Source of the DNA: Chitinophaga filiformis
GTDB taxonomy: Bacteria; Bacteroidota; Bacteroidia; Chitinophagales; Chitinophagaceae
Direction of reading: 5' to 3'
Length of the DNA stretch: 64,000 nucleotides
Assembly (NCBI RefSeq): GCF_021646545.1
Contig: NZ_JAKIRP010000013.1
Location: 1 to 64,000 of the forward strand
In this document: positions 58,733-64,000 of the stretch, piece by piece
How positions within the stretch are numbered: position 1 is the first letter of the stretch
Layout of the letters: each line of letters begins with the position of its first letter
Made by a program: the position numbers and the translations under genes
Notes under the pieces: generated by a model
The model's database searches: none
What the model was told of the DNA's origin: nothing
Seen by the model: only the letters and a program-made list of their open reading frames with translations

Positions 58733-59443
58733 TTACTTAGCGGTTCTCAATATAAACCCATTTGCCTGCTTCTGCAAAGTATACCTGACAGTGCGTTTCC
58801 CACCGGAGGGCTTAGTATCAAGATCGCCTTCCTTATAAACGGGATATACACGTACAATCTGGCGCTGCTGAATGTAGAAAGAATCACGTCCACGATATCC
58901 TTCCTTGTCGGGATCATCGAAATCGCCCGAGAAGATGCGGACAGGTTTGTTATTTATGTAGGTAATCCCATACACGCTGCCAGTCGCATCAGTACCTGCT
59001 GAGGTGGTGAAGAGATAAATTTCCGGGTTCCGGTCATTATTGAGGTCTTCCACTACGGTTTTTTGTAGCACTCCTTTCACATCTCTGATGACAGTACTAT
59101 CCGCTTTTGAGGAATCGCCTTTAAGGTTGGTGGCGGCTATCGTGATAGAACGGGCTGAACCGTCGCCTTTGGAGACGATGGCGTATTTATGATCATTAAA
59201 CCGCAGCATACCAGAGACCGGCTCTGTTCCGCCTTTCCTGACATTAGCTTCCTCTTCGCCGGGGGCCGGGGCACTTCCCATATTGGCAGTACCACCAGCA
59301 GCATTCTGGCTGGGATTATTGGCTGCACTCTGGGAGGCGCCTTCCTGTATGTTGGAAGAAGAGTCTGCCATCTCGTTTTTATTTTTTATAGGCGAATTGC
59401 ACGCGATGCCAAATATCAGCAGGAAACAAATGATGGGTCTCAT
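58733..59443 (-). CDS. Lipoprotein with Asp/Asn-rich repeat-like motif
   Basis: A 236-residue lipoprotein. Signal MRPIICFLLIFGIAC with the lipid cysteine at 15. Residues about 20-70 are a low-complexity Ser/Ala/Gly/Asn linker. The body contains VVEDLNNDRNPEIYLFTTSAG, which looks like a FG-GAP/VCBS calcium loop (DLNNDxxPE), and RGRDSFYIQQRQIVRVYPVYKE. A periplasmic lysozyme-inhibitor-like (PliI) or related beta fold is possible. Probably outer-membrane anchored. Function unknown. Convergent with the SH3 protein gene. Confidence 0.72.
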   Translation of the reverse strand: MRPIICFLLIFGIACNSPIKNKNEMADSSSNIQEGASQSAANNPSQNAAGGTANMGSAPAPGEEEANVRKGGTEPVSGMLRFNDHKYAIVSKGDGSARSITIAATNLKGDSSKADSTVIRDVKGVLQKTVVEDLNNDRNPEIYLFTTSAGTDATGSVYGITYINNKPVRIFSGDFDDPDKEGYRGRDSFYIQQRQIVRVYPVYKEGDLDTKPSGGKRTVRYTLQKQANGFILRTAK

Positions 59444-59620
59444 ACCTTCTCTTTTTTGATTTGGTGAAGATGTTTTGAAATTTTCTCAGGGTGAATCTTA
59501 GATATCTCATGATGTTACCTCCTAAAATGGGAACAACTAACATGCCGAACAAAAAGGCGGGTTATATCGATACCCAGGGATGGACAGATAATAAAATTTT
59601 ACCGTTCGTCAATTCAGTAT

Positions 59621-59651
59621 TTTGATTTAGCACGCATCGTTTTTATCTTTG
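59621..59651 (+). promoter_or_regulatory. Exact-consensus Bacteroidota promoter
   Basis: TTTG (59621-59624), exactly 19 bp, TATCTTTG (59644-59651). Expected start near 59657, leader about 22 nt to the ATG at 59680. The best promoter in the window. Confidence 0.75.
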
Positions 59652-59679
59652 CATTTCCAATTGGAGGACTAACCTAATT

Positions 59680-60108
59680 ATGGTAAAAACAGAGAAGCAA
59701 ATATTCCGCAGGTTTTTACTGTACATCATGCTGATATCCGGCCTGATGACGGGCCATTCCGCTATTGTACAGGGTAAATCGCCATTTAAGGCAGGTAAGA
59801 CCCTCTGCTTCGAACGCCTCTTTGATCATGAAAAGATCCACATCCCGTATATCGATAATGGTGGCATCCAGTTAGAAGAAGAGGATGATATACAGCTTAG
59901 GCTGGGCCTCAAGAAGATACCGCGCAAAAAGCGGTATTATATCAATAGTACCTATCAATCGTCCAGTTATACCACACGTTTCCTGCAATTTCAATATAAC
60001 CAGGAATTTTATATACCTGTCAGAGAGAACAAGACCGGCGTATATACACAGCAACATGCGTTTCTGCCGGCCTACTATAGTTTTCTGTCCAGGTATACGC
60101 CCTTCTGA
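59680..60108 (+). CDS. Small secreted protein of unknown function
   Basis: A 142-residue protein. Basic leader (MVKTEKQIFRRFLLYIML) followed by a hydrophobic stretch and SGLMTGHSAIVQG, a plausible signal peptide or anchor. The mature part is basic and rich in Tyr and Gln (KKIPRKKRYYINSTYQSSSYTT, FLQFQYNQEFYIPV, AFLPAYYSFLSRYTPF) with an acidic block EEEDDIQ. No cysteine after position 48. Not recognised. It has an excellent own promoter, unusual for a gene of unknown role, and lies 160 bp before the efflux operon. Confidence 0.62.
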   Translation: MVKTEKQIFRRFLLYIMLISGLMTGHSAIVQGKSPFKAGKTLCFERLFDHEKIHIPYIDNGGIQLEEEDDIQLRLGLKKIPRKKRYYINSTYQSSSYTTRFLQFQYNQEFYIPVRENKTGVYTQQHAFLPAYYSFLSRYTPF

Positions 60109-60227
60109 ATAGCTTACCAGTATTAGCTATAAGCTCTTACCGTTACCCGTTTTTTTACAATAAACATGCAGCTGTAACCGCTGACGGCACTTTGCTGTCG
60201 GCCGGCACTGCATGTATTCAACAATAC

Positions 60228-60247
60228 GGGCCGTAAACTTACGGCCC
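60228..60247. promoter_or_regulatory. 20-bp palindrome before the RND operon
   Basis: GGGCCGTAA, AC, TTACGGCCC: perfect 9-bp arms, 22 bp before the ATG of the adaptor gene. Either a repressor operator (TetR-type sites look like this) or a hairpin in the leader. No regulator gene is adjacent in the window. Confidence 0.5.
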
Positions 60248-60269
60248 TGTAAAACTATTCACTCCTATC

Positions 60270-61385
60270 ATGCGAACGTTTTTGAAGATTAATATACTGG
60301 CAATGAGCATTGCCCTGGGTGGTTGTGTTACCCGGGGAGAAAAAATCAGCAACGAAAATGAGTTACAGACATTCCCTGTTCTGCAACTCTCTCTTTCTGA
60401 CACAGTACTGCACAGGAATTATGTAGCAGATATAGAAGCCGTACGCAACGTGGAAATTCGTGCCCGCGTGAATGGATTCCTGAATAAGATCTATGTGGAC
60501 GAAGGACAACATGTACAACAGGGACAATTGCTCTTTACCCTTAATGATGAAGAATACCGCTCCGAGCTGGCAAAAGCGAAGGCAACCCTCAGCAGCGCTA
60601 TCGCAGAAGCCAAAGGCGCTCAGCTGGAACTGGCGCGCGTACAGCTGCTGGTGGAGAAAAAAGTGATCGCTAAAAGTGAACAGGAAGTGGCAAAAGCCAG
60701 GCTGGCTGCCGCAGAGGCGAGGATCGAAGAGGCAAGGTCGGCCGAAAGCAATGCCGCTACCAGGTTGTCTTATACCATTATCCGTGCTCCTTTTGAAGGT
60801 TATATTGACAGGATACCTTCAAAGGCCGGAAGTCTGATCGGAGAAGGCGCCCTGCTCACTTCTGTATCTGATATTAAAGAAGTGTATGCATATTTTAATG
60901 TGTCTGAAACCGAATATCTCCAACATAAAAAAGCACATGCCACAGCAGAACATCCGGTAGTACGGCTGGTACTCGCGGATGGAACAGATTATCCCTATCC
61001 GGGGAAAGTAGAAACCATTGAAAGTGAATTTGAGGAAACAACCGGCTCTATCGCTTTCAGAGCCAGGTTCCCAAATCCGAAAGGCCTGTTGAAACATGGG
61101 GCCAGCGGAAAAGTACAGCTGAGCAATGACCTGCCCAACGCTATGCTGCTTCCACAGAAAGCAGTATTTGAAATGCAGGACAAGAATTATGTATTTGTCG
61201 TGGATGCATCCAACCAGGTAAAGATGAAAAACTTCGTGCCCGGTGCACGCCTGGCCAACTGTTATGTTGTGGCATCTGGTCTTCAGGCGGGCGACAAAGT
61301 TGTTTATGAGGGCGTACGTAACCTGCGTGACGGTATGAAGATCATTCCGGCTCCTGTAACGCTTGACAGTATTAAAGGATTGTAA
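60270..61385 (+). CDS. RND efflux membrane-fusion protein (AcrA/MexA type)
   Basis: A 371-residue periplasmic adaptor lipoprotein (lipobox ALGGC, cysteine at 19). Biotinyl-lipoyl-like halves (VEIRARVNGFLNKIYVDEGQ and LSYTIIRAPFEGYIDRIPSKAG), a coiled-coil hairpin between (AKATLSSAIAEAKGAQLELA) and beta-barrel parts (VVRLVLADGTDYPYPG) are in the usual order. It links the inner-membrane pump to an outer-membrane channel. The pump gene follows after an unusually long 254-bp gap. Confidence 0.94.
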   Translation: MRTFLKINILAMSIALGGCVTRGEKISNENELQTFPVLQLSLSDTVLHRNYVADIEAVRNVEIRARVNGFLNKIYVDEGQHVQQGQLLFTLNDEEYRSELAKAKATLSSAIAEAKGAQLELARVQLLVEKKVIAKSEQEVAKARLAAAEARIEEARSAESNAATRLSYTIIRAPFEGYIDRIPSKAGSLIGEGALLTSVSDIKEVYAYFNVSETEYLQHKKAHATAEHPVVRLVLADGTDYPYPGKVETIESEFEETTGSIAFRARFPNPKGLLKHGASGKVQLSNDLPNAMLLPQKAVFEMQDKNYVFVVDASNQVKMKNFVPGARLANCYVVASGLQAGDKVVYEGVRNLRDGMKIIPAPVTLDSIKGL

Positions 61386-61639
61386 GGGCGATAATCTTAC
61401 GGGGTTTCAAGCAGGCTTACCTGCCTCTTGTGCATTCAGGGGCTCGGCTTACAGCCATTCAGAAAATATAGGCATGCTGCATTCGGATAAGGCAGCCTGC
61501 GGTGCGCTGGCTGTACAGCTGAAGCAATCCGGTTCATTACCTTCCCCACTTCCGGGCGGCATTATCAGTAGCCATCAGGAATTGCGGCATTGTGATGTTA
61601 CCGGCCTGCAAACTTTTTTTCATCTTTTATAACATTTTT
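61386..61639 (+). other. 254-bp spacer inside the efflux operon
   Basis: No recognisable gene. An 89-codon frame starting inside the adaptor gene has no similarity and ends at 61632; it is considered spurious. GCAGGCTTACCTGC (61411-61424) forms a small hairpin. Adaptor and pump genes are normally adjacent or overlapping, so the spacer is unusual. Confidence 0.5.
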
Positions 61640-64000
61640 ATGTTCGATACTTTTATAAAGCGCCCTGTGTTATCGCTGGTCATCTCGTTGATCATTGTGC
61701 TGCTTGGGTTGCTGGCTTTATTTACATTACCCGTCACACAATTCCCCGACATCGTTCCGCCTTCAGTAACGGTGACGGCCAAATATACCGGCGCCAACGC
61801 AGAGGTTTGTGCCAAAGCGGTGGCTACTCCGCTGGAACGCGCTATCAATGGCGTACCCGGCATGACGTATATGTCATCTGTATCCAGTAATAACGGTATG
61901 ACACTGATACAGGTGTTCTTCAACGTCGGCACTGATCCCGATCAGGCGGCAGTGAATGTGCAGAACCGTGTGGCGACCATCATTGACGAATTACCTGAAG
62001 AGGTGATCAAAGCTGGTGTGACAACAGAGAAAGAGGTAAACAGTATGTTGCTATACCTCAACATAATGAGTGAAGACAGCACACTGAATGAACAATTCAT
62101 CTACAACTTTGCCGACATCAACGTATTGCAGGAGTTGAAAAGGATTGACGGGGTGGGTTTTGCAGAGATCATGGGGGCCAAGGAATATGCGATGCGCGTC
62201 TGGCTGAAACCCGATCGTATGCTGGCTTACCAGCTCTCGGCCGATGAAGTGATAAACGGCATACGCAAACAGAATATTGAGGCTGCTCCCGGTAAGACAG
62301 GTGAAAGCGCGGATAATGATCCGCAGGTACTACAATATGTATTGCGCTACACCGGTAAGTTCTTCGAACCTTCACAATATGAAAATATTATCCTGAGAGC
62401 TAATCCGGACGGCTCCGTGCTCCGACTGAAAGATGTGGCAGACGTGACCTTTGGTGCACTGAGTTATGGCATGGTGTCAAAGACAGACGGTAAGCCTTCC
62501 GCATCTATCATGCTGAAGCAGCGGCCCGGCTCCAATGCGCAGGATGTGATCATGAACGTAAAAAAGCGGATGGCTGAACTGAAAGCGACTTCTTTCCCAC
62601 CGGGAATGAGTTATAATTTCAACTACGACGTATCCCGCTTCCTGGATGCCTCCATTCATGAGGTATTAAGAACACTGGTGGAAGCGTTCATACTGGTGTT
62701 TATCGTGGTGTTCCTGTTCATACAGGATTTCAGGTCCACACTGATACCTGCACTGGCAGTGCCGGTGGCGCTGATAGGAACATTGTGCTTCATGCAGCTG
62801 ATGGGTTTCTCCATCAACCTGCTGACATTATTTGCCCTGGTACTGGCCATCGGTATAGTCGTCGATAACGCGATCGTGGTGGTGGAGGCCGTCCATGTAA
62901 AAATGCAGGAGACGCATCTGCCTCCCTTGCAGGCTACGCTGGCGGCCATGAAAGAGATCAGCGGCGCAATTGTGGCGATCACACTGGTGATGTCGGCAGT
63001 ATTCGTGCCGGTGGCATTCCTTTCTGGTCCCGTAGGGGTATTTTACCGGCAGTTCTCGCTGACACTGGCGATTGCGATCGTGATATCGGGTATTAACGCG
63101 GTAACGCTCACTCCTGCCCTTTGCGCGATCATGCTGCGCCATACGCATGATGCCGGCAAGCCCCGGAATATGCTGCAGCGCTTCTTCGATAAATTCAACT
63201 ACAGATATAATAAGACAGAGCGCAGTTATCAGCGTCTGATCGGGTATATAGCCGGCAGACGGACGGTGACGATCGTTATGCTGATCGTATTTTTTGTGGC
63301 CACCTGGGGTATCAGTGCTGTGTTGCCGGGAGGTTTCATTCCTTCTGAAGACCAGGGTATGATCTATGTGAATGTGACCACACCCGCGGGCGCCACAGTA
63401 GCGCGTACAGAAGCGGTGCTGGACGAAGTACAGGAGATCGCGTCACAACTGGAGGAAGCGGAGTCGGTGTCCACACTGGCGGGTTTCAGTCTCGTGAATG
63501 ACGTAGCAGGGGCCTCATATGGAATGGGCATGATCAACCTGAAGCCCTGGGAGGAAAGGAAACGTTCTGTAAAAGAGATCATCGCAGCACTGGAAAAGGA
63601 CAGTAAGATCATTTCAGATGCGAGTATCGAATTCTTCCCTCCTCCTACGGTACCGGGCTTTGGTAACTCGAGCGGATTTGAGTTACGCGTACTGGACAAA
63701 ACCGGTAGCGGTAATCTGCAGCAGACCGCCGATGTCACCAACAAGTTTATTAATGCCCTGAAAGAACGTCCGGAGATAGGAAGTGCCTTCACCAGTTTCG
63801 ATCCGGAGTTCCCACAGTATATGATCCACGTAGATCAGGCTATGGCGGCCCAAAAAGGCGTTAGTATCGACAACGCGATGTCGACCCTTCAGACATTGCT
63901 TGGCAGCTTCTATGCGTCTAATTTTATCCGTTTCGGACAAATGTATAAAGTGATGGTCCAGGCCTCTCCCCGTTATCGTACCAAACCGGAAGATGTTATG
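61640..64000 (+). CDS. RND efflux pump, inner-membrane subunit (AcrB type), cut by the right edge
   Basis: The frame is open from the ATG at 61640 (MFDTFIKRPVLSLVISL) to the last base, 787 codons so far of an expected 1040 or so. First segment LVISLIIVLLGLLALFTLPV, substrate-porter domain, then helices IVVFLFIQDFRSTLIPALAV and LLTLFALVLAIGIVVDNAIVVVEAV. The proton-relay position has Asp followed by Asn (VVDNAI) where AcrB has two aspartates; this variant is usual for a Bacteroidota subgroup. Loops such as VPPSVTVTAKYTGANAE are typical of HAE-1 pumps. It should export hydrophobic drugs with the adaptor before it. Confidence 0.93.
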   Translation, partial: MFDTFIKRPVLSLVISLIIVLLGLLALFTLPVTQFPDIVPPSVTVTAKYTGANAEVCAKAVATPLERAINGVPGMTYMSSVSSNNGMTLIQVFFNVGTDPDQAAVNVQNRVATIIDELPEEVIKAGVTTEKEVNSMLLYLNIMSEDSTLNEQFIYNFADINVLQELKRIDGVGFAEIMGAKEYAMRVWLKPDRMLAYQLSADEVINGIRKQNIEAAPGKTGESADNDPQVLQYVLRYTGKFFEPSQYENIILRANPDGSVLRLKDVADVTFGALSYGMVSKTDGKPSASIMLKQRPGSNAQDVIMNVKKRMAELKATSFPPGMSYNFNYDVSRFLDASIHEVLRTLVEAFILVFIVVFLFIQDFRSTLIPALAVPVALIGTLCFMQLMGFSINLLTLFALVLAIGIVVDNAIVVVEAVHVKMQETHLPPLQATLAAMKEISGAIVAITLVMSAVFVPVAFLSGPVGVFYRQFSLTLAIAIVISGINAVTLTPALCAIMLRHTHDAGKPRNMLQRFFDKFNYRYNKTERSYQRLIGYIAGRRTVTIVMLIVFFVATWGISAVLPGGFIPSEDQGMIYVNVTTPAGATVARTEAVLDEVQEIASQLEEAESVSTLAGFSLVNDVAGASYGMGMINLKPWEERKRSVKEIIAALEKDSKIISDASIEFFPPPTVPGFGNSSGFELRVLDKTGSGNLQQTADVTNKFINALKERPEIGSAFTSFDPEFPQYMIHVDQAMAAQKGVSIDNAMSTLQTLLGSFYASNFIRFGQMYKVMVQASPRYRTKPEDVM

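Noticed and set aside
61363..61632. 89-codon frame in the efflux-operon spacer
   Set aside because: Starts inside the adaptor gene in another frame, no domain or signal, composition unlike the neighbours.
61640..64000. Asp-Asn in the proton-relay motif as an inactive pump
   Set aside because: This variant (VVDNAIVVVEAV) is, as far as I know, common in a subgroup of Bacteroidota pumps, so it does not suggest loss of function.
1..64000. Prophage, toxin-antitoxin, restriction or other defence island
   Set aside because: No integrase, portal, terminase, methyltransferase-nuclease pair or recognised defence gene was seen; the accessory parts are the arsenic island and non-coding repeats.
1..64000. 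tRNA or rRNA genes
   Set aside because: No cloverleaf with the TTCRANY and CCA-end pattern and no conserved rRNA words found in the intergenic regions on either strand by eye.

Overview
The window reads as a chromosomal segment from a member of the Bacteroidota, most likely Chitinophagaceae (Chitinophaga-like). This is inferred from the protein families (imuA/imuB/dnaE2 cassette, saccharopine-dehydrogenase-type lysine reductase, DUF6089- and DUF6265-like secreted proteins, complete SUF operon), from many promoters of the Bacteroidota TTTG / TAnnTTTG type, and from the scarcity of Shine-Dalgarno sequences. No rRNA, tRNA or CRISPR array was seen.

Layout. 1-123 looks like the 5' end of a group II intron running leftwards out of the window, sitting in a cluster of GC-rich REP-like repeats (124-419) that recur at 4.2-4.4 kb and 35.7-36.1 kb. 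420-7880 is a catabolic cluster on the minus strand: NCS1 transporter, dihydropyrimidinase, beta-ureidopropionase-like amidase, class III aminotransferase and malonate/methylmalonate-semialdehyde dehydrogenase, with a divergent Lrp-type regulator. Together these would import a pyrimidine or hydantoin and carry the dihydropyrimidine to acetyl-CoA or propionyl-CoA; the first enzyme, dihydropyrimidine dehydrogenase, is not in the window. 8.1-12.6 kb holds a cytosolic trypsin-fold protein, an Old Yellow Enzyme, an unknown protein and a frameshifted small secreted protein.

12.6-18.9 kb contains a LOG-family protein and then an arsenic island: arsR, arsM, acr3, two tandem paralogous metallophosphoesterases, a terminator, then arsN-like and arsO-like genes behind a duplicated copy of the arsR promoter and operator. 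19.0-25.5 kb is an AraC regulator followed by the SOS mutasome imuA-imuB-dnaE2; near-identical 15-bp palindromes lie on both promoters. 25.5-46.9 kb is mostly ordinary: xth, an esterase with its AraC regulator, a lysine-forming dehydrogenase with a triplicated 3' end, trmN6-tsaD, an ABC permease, prfC, a UbiD-family decarboxylase, secreted proteins, an AI-2E family permease, acetyltransferases and a short EamA protein.

46.9-48.9 kb is a gene-free island built from hairpin (MITE-like) elements and tandem repeats; another copy of the hairpin element lies at 58.4 kb. 48.9-56.6 kb is the iron-sulfur block: a SufR-like regulator, an FMN reductase, sufA, sufB, sufC, sufD, sufS, sufE and a DUF59 factor. 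56.7-60.1 kb has BON, SH3 and other small envelope proteins. The window ends in a tripartite RND efflux operon whose inner-membrane pump gene is cut by the right edge.
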